From the NCBI GenBank assembly GCA_031552185.1, contig JAVBMU010000032.1:1-64000 (forward strand): DNA of 64,000 bases, read 5' to 3'. The stretch is from JAVBMU01 sp031552185 (GTDB lineage: Bacteria > Actinomycetota > Actinomycetes > Actinomycetales > Cellulomonadaceae). Shown here in pieces: positions 1 to 8,242 of this stretch; within the stretch, counting starts at the first letter, position 1; each line of letters starts with the position of its first letter. The position numbers and the translations under genes were made by a program. Under the pieces are notes generated by a model. That model was not told the DNA's origin. It searched no databases and saw only the letters and a program-made list of their open reading frames with translations.

Positions 1-23
1 CCAGTCAGTGAGGTAAGCCCTCG

Positions 24-1550
24 ATGTTCCAGTTCCTCTGGCGGCGCCTGCTTGCCGGGATCGCCACGCTCGTCGTGTCGACGTTTGCGATGTTCCTGTT
101 GGTGGACCGCTCGATGAACCCGTTCCAGGATCTGGACGGCTATCGGGGGCCCGACAAGGAAGAGAAGATCGCGGCGATTCGAGCCTTGCTCGATCTGGAC
201 ACCACAGTCGGAGTCCGGTATGTGAAGTGGTTGGGCAACTTCGTGACCGGGGATCTGGGCACGTCCTGGCGCAGCGGCCAGCCGGTGAGTCACCTGCTGC
301 AGGGCGCCATCGTGTCGACCATCCAGCTCGTGCTCGCGGCGACGGTCCTCGCGGTGCTCTTCGGGGTCTCGGTCGGCATCGTCAGCGCCCTTCGGCAATA
401 CAGCGCCTTCGACTACCTCTCGATCTTCGCCTCCTTCGTCCTGTATTCGCTGCCGGCCTTCTGGGTCGCGGTATTGCTCAAGGAATGGGGCGCGATCGGG
501 TTCAACGACTTCCTGGCCGATCCGGTCATCGCGGGGCCGGCCATCGCGGTCTTCGGGATGGTGGTCGGCCTGACGCTCTCGCTGGCGGTCGGCGGTTCGC
601 CGCGCCGGCGGGTCCTGACGTTCGGCACCGGCCTGCTGGCGACTGTGGTCGCCCTCGTCTTTCTGCAGGTCACCGACTGGTGGTCGACACCGAGTCTCGG
701 CCCGGTCATCATCCTGGTGACCGGGACGGCAGTCGCGTACGGCGTGACCGCGCTGGTCACCGGGCTGCGGAACCGGCGGGCGCTGCTGGCGAGCCTGAGC
801 ACCGTCGCTCTCGGGCTGATCCTGTACTACCCGATGCGCGAGTACGTCTTCGACTACGACTTCAATTGGCTGTTCGTCTTCGGTCTGGCCCTCCTCACGG
901 TGGCCGTCGGGTTGGGCGTGGGGCTCGCATTCGGTGGCCCGGATCGTTGGCTTTCGGCGCGGGCGGCGGCGATCACCGCCTTCCTGGTCGCGTCGATGAT
1001 CTTTGTGGACAAGGTCATGTCGGTCTGGCCGGCGTATTACCATGCGACGGCGATCCGCGGCCGACCGATCCCGACGATCGGCGACAGCACACCGGGCCTG
1101 GGCGGGAACTTCTGGGTGCAGGTACTCGACACCTTCCTGCACCTCTTGCTGCCTACGATCGCGCTGGTGCTCATCCAATTCGCGGGGTACACCCGGTACT
1201 CGCGCGCGAGCATGCTCGAGGTGATGAGTCAGGATTACATCCGCACGGCCCGGGCGAAGGGCCTGCCGGAGCGCACCGTCATCATGCGGCACGGCTTCCG
1301 CAACGCAATGATCCCGCTGGCCACCGTCGTGCCCATCGACCTCATTACGCTGCTCGGTGGCGCGATCATCACGGAACGGGTCTTCGACCGACCGGGGATG
1401 GGAACGCTCTTCCTGCGGTCGCTGACCGGCGCCGACATCGAACCGGTCATGGCCTACCTCGTGATTGTCGCGTCCTGCGCGATTATCGCCAACATCGTGG
1501 CGGACCTCATCTACGCCTCGCTCGACCCGCGGATCAGGGTGAACGCATGA
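24..1550 (+). CDS. Oligopeptide/dipeptide ABC transporter permease (DppB/OppB type, extended form)
   Basis: This is an inner-membrane permease of a peptide ABC importer. The N-terminus has the family's first membrane helix (about residues 8-28) and periplasmic segment. The C-terminal third carries the permease coupling loop (RTARAKGLPERTVIMRHGF, about residues 405-425) and ends with the typical DPRIRV tail. At 508 aa it is about 170 residues longer than ordinary DppB proteins. The extra stretch, about residues 155-330, adds several hydrophobic helices between the first part and the core. Long versions of this permease occur in other actinomycetes, so I read it as a lineage feature and not an artefact. 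It overlaps the next permease by four bases (ATGA). Its binding-protein gene is presumably just left of the window. Confidence 0.9.
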   Translation: MFQFLWRRLLAGIATLVVSTFAMFLLVDRSMNPFQDLDGYRGPDKEEKIAAIRALLDLDTTVGVRYVKWLGNFVTGDLGTSWRSGQPVSHLLQGAIVSTIQLVLAATVLAVLFGVSVGIVSALRQYSAFDYLSIFASFVLYSLPAFWVAVLLKEWGAIGFNDFLADPVIAGPAIAVFGMVVGLTLSLAVGGSPRRRVLTFGTGLLATVVALVFLQVTDWWSTPSLGPVIILVTGTAVAYGVTALVTGLRNRRALLASLSTVALGLILYYPMREYVFDYDFNWLFVFGLALLTVAVGLGVGLAFGGPDRWLSARAAAITAFLVASMIFVDKVMSVWPAYYHATAIRGRPIPTIGDSTPGLGGNFWVQVLDTFLHLLLPTIALVLIQFAGYTRYSRASMLEVMSQDYIRTARAKGLPERTVIMRHGFRNAMIPLATVVPIDLITLLGGAIITERVFDRPGMGTLFLRSLTGADIEPVMAYLVIVASCAIIANIVADLIYASLDPRIRVNA

Positions 1551-2668
1551 CGACGACATCGCCGAGCACGGCCCGCCGCGACGACGACGGGCCCGAGTCG
1601 CTGGAGAACGAGATCGAGTTGCAGGAGGTCGAGGGCCTGTCTCAGGGACAGATCGTTCGGCGTCGGTTCCTGCACCACCGCGGCGCCGTCGCGGCGCTGG
1701 TCATCCTGGTCCTGACCATCGGGTTGGCGATCACGTCGGTTGGGATCGGCGCCTGGCACGGCTGGTGGCGGTATGCGCCCAACGACCTGCTGCCGATGGC
1801 CAACGGGGGAGCCCCGACGTCGCTGCATCCCTTCGGCCAGGATGAGGCCGGCCGCGACATGTTCGCCCAGGTGATGCGCGGAACCCAGACCTCGCTGCTC
1901 GTGACCTCGACGGTCGGCCTGATCGCGCTGGTCGTCGGAATTCTCGTGGGCGCCATCTCCGGCTTTTTCCGGGGCTTCGCCGACCAGCTCATGATGCGTT
2001 TCGCCGACTTGATCCTCACCATGCCGGTCATCGTCATCGGCGCGGTGCTGGCCCAGATCTCGGACGGGGACAACCCGCTCCAACTCGGGTTCTATCTCGG
2101 GCTGATTCTCTGGCCGGTGCTCTCCCGACTCGTCCGCGCCGAGTTCCTGTCCCTGCGCGAGCGCGAATTCGTCGACGCGGCGCGGGTGGCCGGGGCGAGC
2201 AACTCGCGGATCATCTTCAAGCACATGCTGCCGAACGCCGTCGGCGTCATCATCGTCAACACCACGCTGCTGATGAGTTCGGCGATCCTGCTCGAGACCG
2301 CGTTGAGTTACCTCGGCGTCGGCCTGCGGCGGCCCGCGATCTCGCTGGGCATGCTGATCCAGGAATATCAGGAGGCGTTCACGACGCGACCGTGGCTCTT
2401 CTGGTGGCCGGGTCTGTTCATCGTGACCATCGCGCTGTGCATCAACTTCATCGGCGACGGGCTGCGGGACGCCTTCGATCCGCGCACTCGGCGGGTGCCG
2501 TCGGAGCGCAAGATGGCCCGGGCGAAGCGGGCCGAGCGGCCGACCGCGAGGGGCGCCGGCCGGTCGTCCGGCGGCTCGTCGAACGGCTCGTCGTCGAGCG
2601 GCCGGGAGCCGGGCGGTCCGGCGCCGAACACGACCGCAGCGGGCGGTCCGGAACCGGGGACGTCATGA
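1547..2668 (+). CDS. Oligopeptide/dipeptide ABC transporter permease (DppC/OppC type)
   Basis: Second permease subunit, 373 aa, partner of the gene before it. The start was chosen at the ATG that overlaps the upstream stop (ATGA), which gives the usual DppC layout: a cytoplasmic N-terminus of about 45 residues, one helix, a periplasmic loop with the conserved HPFGQDEAGRDMFAQV segment, then five helices. The coupling loop reads REFVDAARVAGASNSRIIFKH. The C-terminal 50 residues (Ser/Gly/Pro rich, after DPRTRRVPSE) are a low-complexity tail that ordinary DppC proteins lack. It is translationally coupled to the upstream permease. The ATPase of the same system lies 700 bp downstream, beyond a minus-strand gene. 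Confidence 0.92.
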   Translation: MTTTSPSTARRDDDGPESLENEIELQEVEGLSQGQIVRRRFLHHRGAVAALVILVLTIGLAITSVGIGAWHGWWRYAPNDLLPMANGGAPTSLHPFGQDEAGRDMFAQVMRGTQTSLLVTSTVGLIALVVGILVGAISGFFRGFADQLMMRFADLILTMPVIVIGAVLAQISDGDNPLQLGFYLGLILWPVLSRLVRAEFLSLREREFVDAARVAGASNSRIIFKHMLPNAVGVIIVNTTLLMSSAILLETALSYLGVGLRRPAISLGMLIQEYQEAFTTRPWLFWWPGLFIVTIALCINFIGDGLRDAFDPRTRRVPSERKMARAKRAERPTARGAGRSSGGSSNGSSSSGREPGGPAPNTTAAGGPEPGTS

Positions 2669-2697
2669 CACCGCGAGGTGCGGCCCCGCCAGGGGCC

Positions 2698-3297
2698 TCA
2701 CAACGCCACCGCGAGCGCCGCGACCACGGCCAGAGCGGCCAAACCCAGCAAGGCCCGGCCCGGCACGTCGCGCCGCGCGGTCGGCGCGCCGGGACGGGCG
2801 GCACCGTCGAGGTGACCGGCCGCGACCAGCGCCGTGTGCCGTGCCTCGATCGCCGCGGCGACGGATTCGGCGTCGGACCGCGACCCGGCTCCGCCTGCGG
2901 CCGGCGTGCCCGCCGGCCCGAGCCGGCGCGCGCGGCGCCGTTCGAGCCCGGCGGCCGCGGCGCTCGACCGGGGCGCCGACCAGGCGGTGACGGAGACCTG
3001 CGAGCCCCGCACCACCAGGGACCAGCGGCACTCGGCGCCCCGGTAGTCGGGCCACGGCACGTGCCAGTTCACGGTCACGTTGTGAATATCGATGCCGCCG
3101 TCGGACACCTCGACCCGTGGCCGCCAGAACGTCAGCCAGATCAAATCGACCAGCACGGCGCCGACGAGCGCCGCGCGGACGGCGGCGAGCACGCCCTGGT
3201 CGACGAGTTCGATCGCGGCGACGAGGACGACGAGCGCTCCCGCGGCGACGGTGAGGACCCGGCCGAAGAGCGGCCGGAAGACCAGCGTGGGACCCAT
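2698..3297 (-). CDS. PH-like domain membrane protein (hypothetical)
   Basis: A 199-aa protein beginning MGPTLVFRPLFGR. Two hydrophobic helices (about residues 14-33 and 38-58) are followed by a beta-rich section (RPRVEVSDGGIDIHN ... PWPDYRGAECRW) of the kind seen in small actinobacterial PH-domain membrane proteins (bPH_6-like). A last hydrophobic helix lies at the extreme C-terminus. The function is unknown. It is encoded antisense between the permease pair and the ATPase of the first peptide transporter, so that operon is interrupted. A longer start 63 bases upstream is possible but has no better ribosome site. Coding is supported by the conserved PH-like pattern; the fold assignment is an inference. 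Confidence 0.7.
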   Translation of the reverse strand: MGPTLVFRPLFGRVLTVAAGALVVLVAAIELVDQGVLAAVRAALVGAVLVDLIWLTFWRPRVEVSDGGIDIHNVTVNWHVPWPDYRGAECRWSLVVRGSQVSVTAWSAPRSSAAAAGLERRRARRLGPAGTPAAGGAGSRSDAESVAAAIEARHTALVAAGHLDGAARPGAPTARRDVPGRALLGLAALAVVAALAVAL

Positions 3298-3368
3298 GCG
3301 CCCATGCTCGCAGAACGGCGGGGCGGCCGGCGACAGCCGGCGTGCCGGCAGGAAGGACACTGATCACC

Positions 3369-5234
3369 GTGGCGATCGACACCTCATCGGCGGCCGCTGC
3401 GCCGACCGGCACCCCCGTCCTCACCGTCCGCGGACTCGGGGTGGACTTCTACGTCGATGGTACGTGGTACCCGGCCGCGGCCGACCTGGACTACGACCTG
3501 CACGCCGGCGACGTGCTGGCCATCGTCGGCGAATCGGGCTCCGGCAAGTCGCAGTCCTCCCTGGCGCTGCTCGGCCTGCTGCCGCCCAATGGGCGGGCCC
3601 GCGGTTCGGCGATGCTCGCCGGCCGCGAATTGATCGGGATGTCCCATGGCGCGCTGCGCGGCGTGCGCGGCGCCGAGATCGCGATGATTTTCCAGGAGCC
3701 GATGACGGCGCTCAACCCCGTGTACACCGTCGGGTTCCAGATCGTGGAGACGATTCGCACCCACGCCGACATCGGCCCCGCCGCAGCGAAGGCGCGCGCG
3801 ATCGAACTCCTGCGCCTGGTCGAGATCCCCGATCCCGCCAAGCGGTTCCAGTCCTACCCGCATCAACTCTCCGGCGGGCAGCGCCAGCGCGCCATGATCG
3901 CGCAGGCGCTCGCCTGCGATCCGAAGTTGCTGGTCGCCGACGAGCCGACGACGGCGCTCGACGTCACCGTCCAGGCCGAGATCCTCAAGCTGATGCGGGA
4001 TCTACGGCAGCGGGTGGACGCCGCCATCATCCTCATCACGCACGACATGGGCGTGGTCGCGGACATGTCCGACAAGATTATGGTGATGAAAGACGGCCGG
4101 GTGGTCGAGCGAGGCAGCGCCGACGAGATTTTCAACCGCCCGAAGCACCCCTACACGATTCGCCTGCTCGACGCCGTCCCGCACCTGGGTTCCAAGACGG
4201 TGGCGGACCCCGCCGCGGGCGCGGGCAGCAATGGACACTCCGGCACCGCCGCGGTGCCCGCCGTCGCCCCGGAATCGGTGCCCGACCGCGAGATCGTCAT
4301 GGCGGCCGAGGGCCTGGTGATCGAGTACCCGGGACGACGCCGGGCGCCCGCGTTCCGCGCGGTCGACGGCGTCGACCTGGTGGTCCGGCAGGGCGAGGTG
4401 GTCGGGCTGGTCGGCGAGTCCGGCTCGGGCAAGACGACGATCGGGCGCGCCGTCGTCGGACTGCTGCCGGTCACCGGCGGGTCGCTGCGGGTGGTGGGGC
4501 ACGAGCTGCGGGGCGCCAAGCCCCGCGACCTGCGGCCGTTCCGCAACCAGACCGGAATCGTCTTCCAGGACCCGGGCTCCTCGCTGAACCCGCGCCTGCC
4601 GATCGGCGAGTCGATCGGCGAACCGCTCATGCTGCACCGCGGGATCCGCGGCGCCGAACTCAGCAAGCACGTCGAGCGGCTGCTCGACCAGGTCGAACTG
4701 CCCCGCAACTTCCGCAACCGGTATCCGCACGAGCTGTCCGGCGGTCAGCGCCAGCGGGTCGGCATTGCCCGGGCGCTGTCGCTCGAACCGAAGCTGCTCG
4801 TGGCGGACGAGCCGACCTCGGCCCTGGATGTCTCGGTTCAGGCGCGGGTGCTCGACCTGTTCACTGAACTACAGCGCGAGCACGGTTTCGCCTGTCTGTT
4901 TATTTCCCACGACCTCGCCGTCGTGGAGATGCTCTCCGACCGGATCGCCGTGATGCACCAGGGCAAGCTGGTCGAGGTGGATGAGACCGCGCGGGTGATT
5001 CACACGCCGCGGGATCCGTACACCCAGCGTTTGCTGGCCGCGGTCCCCGTCCCGGATCCCGCCGAGCAGCGCCGCCGCCGGATCGAGCGGGACGCGCTCA
5101 TCGAGGCCGCCCGGGCGGAGATCCTCTCCGAGGAGGACGCGCAGATCGCGGAGGAGACCCGGGCACTGGCGCAGGAGCGCGACGAACTGCGCAGTGAGCG
5201 CGGCGCCCCGCCGACGGCCGGCGCGGGTTTCTAG
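3369..5234 (+). CDS. Peptide ABC transporter double ATP-binding protein (DppD-DppF fusion)
   Basis: Energises peptide import on the cytoplasmic face of the membrane. It contains two complete ABC cassettes. Each has Walker A (GESGSGKSQS; GESGSGKTTI), an LSGGQRQR signature, Walker B (LLVADEPT) and the OppD/DppD-type C-terminal segment (HPYTIRLLDAVPHL; DPYTQRLLAAVPVP). A linker rich in Gly/Ala/Val (about residues 270-305) joins them. After the second cassette there is a charged, probably helical tail of about 65 residues. The GTG at 3369 was preferred because a GGAAGG sequence lies 12 nt upstream; an in-frame GTG at 3342 is the alternative. It belongs functionally with the permeases at 24-2668. 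Confidence 0.92.
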   Translation: MAIDTSSAAAAPTGTPVLTVRGLGVDFYVDGTWYPAAADLDYDLHAGDVLAIVGESGSGKSQSSLALLGLLPPNGRARGSAMLAGRELIGMSHGALRGVRGAEIAMIFQEPMTALNPVYTVGFQIVETIRTHADIGPAAAKARAIELLRLVEIPDPAKRFQSYPHQLSGGQRQRAMIAQALACDPKLLVADEPTTALDVTVQAEILKLMRDLRQRVDAAIILITHDMGVVADMSDKIMVMKDGRVVERGSADEIFNRPKHPYTIRLLDAVPHLGSKTVADPAAGAGSNGHSGTAAVPAVAPESVPDREIVMAAEGLVIEYPGRRRAPAFRAVDGVDLVVRQGEVVGLVGESGSGKTTIGRAVVGLLPVTGGSLRVVGHELRGAKPRDLRPFRNQTGIVFQDPGSSLNPRLPIGESIGEPLMLHRGIRGAELSKHVERLLDQVELPRNFRNRYPHELSGGQRQRVGIARALSLEPKLLVADEPTSALDVSVQARVLDLFTELQREHGFACLFISHDLAVVEMLSDRIAVMHQGKLVEVDETARVIHTPRDPYTQRLLAAVPVPDPAEQRRRRIERDALIEAARAEILSEEDAQIAEETRALAQERDELRSERGAPPTAGAGF

Positions 5235-5259
5235 GCACGAATCAGACCCGGCGTTCGGG

Positions 5260-5324
5260 CGCGCGCTTTGGGCGCGCGCTTCTGACGCGCGTTCCGAGCG
5301 CGCGTTCCGAGCGCGCGTTTTCGC
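5260..5324. repeat. Five tandem 13-bp repeats (CGCGCG + variable T-rich part)
   Basis: Five consecutive units of exactly 13 bp start at 5260, 5273, 5286, 5299 and 5312. All begin CGCGCG. Units 3 and 4 are identical (CGCGCGTTCCGAG); the others differ only in the last seven bases. The array lies 25 bp after the stop of the double ATPase and about 300 bp before the lipoprotein gene. It could be a protein-binding array, a structured terminator or a replication-slippage product. The sequence does not decide. Confidence 0.8.
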
Positions 5325-5625
5325 CGGAGCGAACCGCGCCCCGCCGATCGTGCCGGTCGCGCCCGCGGCCTTTGTCCTGATCCGACCGCCGAGCAGGCGC
5401 ACGGTAATTCCGATGAATCGGATTCGCCCGCCGTCGTCACCACATTGTAATCAAGTGACGCGCGCTTCCGATTGCACGGAAGACGGGCGGACGATTTCAT
5501 GTTCAAGCTTCCCGAGTGTCGCCCGGTGCGGGCTAAACCCGGACATCAGCGTCGACGACGCCTGATCGGCGGACTTTTTCTGCGCCGGGGGCACCGACTG
5601 CAGGGGTCACAGACAGGAGAAAGAT
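5325..5625. other. Upstream region of the second peptide-transporter operon
   Basis: I see no gene here. The stretch 5400-5480 is noticeably less G+C-rich than its surroundings, as promoters often are in such genomes. It contains a perfect 6-bp inverted repeat (CTTCCG, six-base spacer, CGGAAG) at 5465-5482 and a weaker one around 5406-5423 (ATTCCGAT/ATCGGATT). These are candidate operators. An AGGAGA ribosome site at 5615-5620 serves the downstream GTG. Confidence 0.5.
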
Positions 5626-7245
5626 GTGAGAGTTCGCCGAATCACCGGCGCCGTCGCCGCGATTGTGGGGTCAGCGCTCGTGCTGACCGCGTGCGGTTCG
5701 GGCGGGGGGAGCGACGACAAGACCAGCACGCCGGCTGCGCCGACGACGTCGACCGGGATTGTCACCAACTGGGGCGGCGAGCCCCAGAACGCGCTCATCC
5801 CGACGAACACCAACGAGGTCCAGGGCGGAAAGGTCCTCGACCTGGTCTTCGCCGGCCTCATGTACTACGACAAGGACGGCAAGCCGCACAACGAGATGGC
5901 GAAGTCGGTCGAGAGCACCGACTCGAAGACCTGGACCGTGACGATCAAGCCGGACCAGGAATTCTCGGACGGCACCCCGGTCCTCGCGAAGAACTTCGTC
6001 GACGCCTGGAACTACGGCGCCCTGCTGTCGAACGCCCAGCTCTCGAGCTACTTCTTCGAGAGCATCGAGGGCTACAGCGCGGAGAAGGACAGTGAGCTGA
6101 CCGGCCTGAAGGTCGTGGACGACCACACGTTCACGGTGACGCTCAAGCAGCCCGAGGCGGACTTCCCGCTGCGCCTGGGCTACTCGGCTTACTTCCCGCT
6201 GCCGGACTCGGCGTTCGCCGACATGGACGCCTTCGGCAAGAGCCCGATCGGTAACGGCCCGTACGTGCTCGAGAGCTGGGACCACAACCGCAAGATCGAG
6301 CTGCGGCCGAGCGCCAAGTACACCGGCGACCGCAAGGCGCGCAACGGCGGCATCGACATCGTGCTGTACGACTCCCTGGACGCCGCGTACGCCGATCTGA
6401 CCTCCGGGCAGCTCGACATCCTGGACCAGGTGCCGGACACCCAGTACGCGACCTACACCTCCGACCTGCCCGACACCACGGTGAACCAGCCGGGCGCGGT
6501 GTTCCAGTCGTTCACGATCCCGCAGAAGCTCGCCCACTTCGAGGGCGAGGAAGGCAAGCTCCGCCGGGAGGCGATCTCGCTGGCGATCAACCGGGACGAG
6601 ATCACGGACAAGATCTTCCAGGCCACCCGGACGCCCGCCAAGGACTTCACCTCCCCGGTGATCGCCGGCTGGTCCGACAAGATCGACGGCCACGACGTCC
6701 TGTCGTACGACCCGGACAAGGCCAAGGAACTGTGGGCGAAGGCCGACGAGATGTCCCCCTGGTCGGGCACCTTCACCATCGGCTACAACTCCGACGGCGG
6801 CCACCAGGCGTGGGTCGACGCCGTGTCCAACAGCGTGAAGAACGTGCTCGGCATCGACGCCCAGGGCAAGCCGTACCCGGCATTCAAGGACCTGCGCGAC
6901 GACGTCACGAACCGCACGATCAAGGGCGCGTTCCGCTCCGGTTGGCAGGCCGACTACCCGTCGTCGTACAACTTCCTCGGCCCGCTCTACGGGACGGGCG
7001 CGGGTTCGAACGACGGTGACTACACGAACCCGGAGGTCGACCAGCTCCTGAAGGACGGCCTGGCCGCGAAGTCCGTGGACGAGGCGAACGCCGCGTTCAC
7101 CAAGGTGCAGGAGATCCTGTTCGTAGATCTGCCCGCGATCCCGCTCTGGTACCAGAACTCGGTTGGCGCCTGGGGCCCGGAGGTCAAGCACGTCACCTTC
7201 GGTTGGAACAGCGTCCCGCTGTTGTACGAGGTCACCAAGAACTGA
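5626..7245 (+). CDS. Peptide ABC transporter substrate-binding lipoprotein (SBP family 5)
   Basis: Extracytoplasmic solute receptor of the OppA/DppA family, 539 aa. The N-terminus is a lipoprotein signal (positively charged MRVRR, hydrophobic core, lipobox LTAC with the lipid-modified Cys near residue 23), followed by a Gly/Ser/Thr linker and the family 5 fold. Family landmarks include GGEPQNALIPTN, SDGTPVLAKNFVDAWN, SPIGNGPYVLESW and the C-terminal LPAIPLWYQN. The GTG start has an AGGAGA site 5 nt upstream. It heads the operon with the two permeases and ATPase that follow. A strong stem-loop separates it from them, so it is probably made in excess over the membrane parts. Confidence 0.95.
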   Translation: MRVRRITGAVAAIVGSALVLTACGSGGGSDDKTSTPAAPTTSTGIVTNWGGEPQNALIPTNTNEVQGGKVLDLVFAGLMYYDKDGKPHNEMAKSVESTDSKTWTVTIKPDQEFSDGTPVLAKNFVDAWNYGALLSNAQLSSYFFESIEGYSAEKDSELTGLKVVDDHTFTVTLKQPEADFPLRLGYSAYFPLPDSAFADMDAFGKSPIGNGPYVLESWDHNRKIELRPSAKYTGDRKARNGGIDIVLYDSLDAAYADLTSGQLDILDQVPDTQYATYTSDLPDTTVNQPGAVFQSFTIPQKLAHFEGEEGKLRREAISLAINRDEITDKIFQATRTPAKDFTSPVIAGWSDKIDGHDVLSYDPDKAKELWAKADEMSPWSGTFTIGYNSDGGHQAWVDAVSNSVKNVLGIDAQGKPYPAFKDLRDDVTNRTIKGAFRSGWQADYPSSYNFLGPLYGTGAGSNDGDYTNPEVDQLLKDGLAAKSVDEANAAFTKVQEILFVDLPAIPLWYQNSVGAWGPEVKHVTFGWNSVPLLYEVTKN

Positions 7246-7261
7246 CGACCCGAGTTGTGGT

Positions 7262-7293
7262 TGAGGGGACCGGGGTCCGCCCCGGTCCCCTCA
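7262..7293 (+). terminator. Stem-loop after the binding-protein gene (partial terminator or mRNA stabiliser)
   Basis: A perfect 14-bp stem (arms 7262-7275 and 7280-7293, TGAGGGGACCGGGG and its complement) closes a TCCG loop. It starts 16 bp after the lipoprotein stop and ends 22 bp before the permease start. There is no T-run after it. Such hairpins between binding-protein and permease genes commonly set their expression ratio. Confidence 0.75.
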
Positions 7294-7315
7294 CCCGCGC
7301 GGACGAGAGGCCACT

Positions 7316-8242
7316 ATGGCGAGGTACATCCTGCGCCGGGTATTACAGCTGATCCCGGTATTCCTCGGAGCGACGCTGCTCATCTATGCGCTCATCTACC
7401 AATCCGCCCAGAAGGCAATTGCCGGCCTCGGCGGTGAACGAGGTATTCCGCCGGCGGTGGCGGATCAGCTCCGGCACCAGTTCCACCTGGATGAGCCGTT
7501 CTTCGTCCAGTACTTCCTGTATCTCAAGGGCCTGCTGACGCTCGACTTCGGGCGCACGTTCGCGGGCCGGGAGGTCGCGGACATCATTGCCCAGGCCTTC
7601 CCGGTGACCTTCCAATTGGCCCTGGTTGCGCTGGTGATCGAGGCCGTGTTCGGCATCGGCGTCGGCGTGATCGCCGGCCTGCGCAAGGGTGGCGTCTTCG
7701 ATTCCACTTTCCTGGTGGTCTCGCTGGTGGTCATCGCGGTGCCGACGTTCGTCATCGGTTTCGTGCTGCAGTTCGTGTTCGCGGTCCAACTCGGCTGGTT
7801 CCCGGCGACCGTCGGCGTCGACGTCAATCTGTACACCCTCTTCCTGCCCGGGCTGGTCCTCGGCTCGGTGTCGTTCGCCTATGTGCTGCGGCTGACTCGC
7901 GCCGGCGTGGCGGAGAACCTGACCGCCGATCACGTGCGCACGGCGCGGGCCAAGGGCCTGTCCCGCGGGCGGGTGGTCAGTCGACACGTCCTGCGCAATT
8001 CGCTGATCCCCGTGGTGACGTTCCTGGGTGCCGACCTCGGCGCTCTGATGGGCGGGGCGATCGTGACGGAGGGCATCTTCAATGTCCCCGGCATCGGCAA
8101 CACGCTGTTCCGCGCGGTCACCGCGGGCGAGGGCCCGCTGGTGGTGACGCTGGTATCGATCCTGGTGGTGGTGTACCTCGTCGCCAACCTGCTCGTCGAC
8201 CTGCTCTACGCCACGCTCGACCCGAGGATTCGCTATGCCTGA
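7316..8242 (+). CDS. Peptide ABC transporter permease (DppB type)
   Basis: 308 aa, the normal DppB length, with six predicted helices. The N-terminus (YILRRVLQLIPVFLGATLLIYALI) is the family signature. The segment LDEPFFVQYFLYLKG and the coupling loop RTARAKGLSRGRVVSRHVLRN (about residues 205-225) are present, and it ends in YATLDPRIRYA. A GAGAGG site lies 6 nt before the ATG. It overlaps the next permease by 8 nt. It works with the lipoprotein upstream and the DppC and double ATPase downstream. Confidence 0.94.
   Translation: MARYILRRVLQLIPVFLGATLLIYALIYQSAQKAIAGLGGERGIPPAVADQLRHQFHLDEPFFVQYFLYLKGLLTLDFGRTFAGREVADIIAQAFPVTFQLALVALVIEAVFGIGVGVIAGLRKGGVFDSTFLVVSLVVIAVPTFVIGFVLQFVFAVQLGWFPATVGVDVNLYTLFLPGLVLGSVSFAYVLRLTRAGVAENLTADHVRTARAKGLSRGRVVSRHVLRNSLIPVVTFLGADLGALMGGAIVTEGIFNVPGIGNTLFRAVTAGEGPLVVTLVSILVVVYLVANLLVDLLYATLDPRIRYA

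Noticed and set aside
5671..7191. Minus-strand frame of 506 codons opposite the peptide-binding lipoprotein
   Set aside because: Shadow of a strongly supported gene with lipobox and family 5 motifs; no motif of its own.
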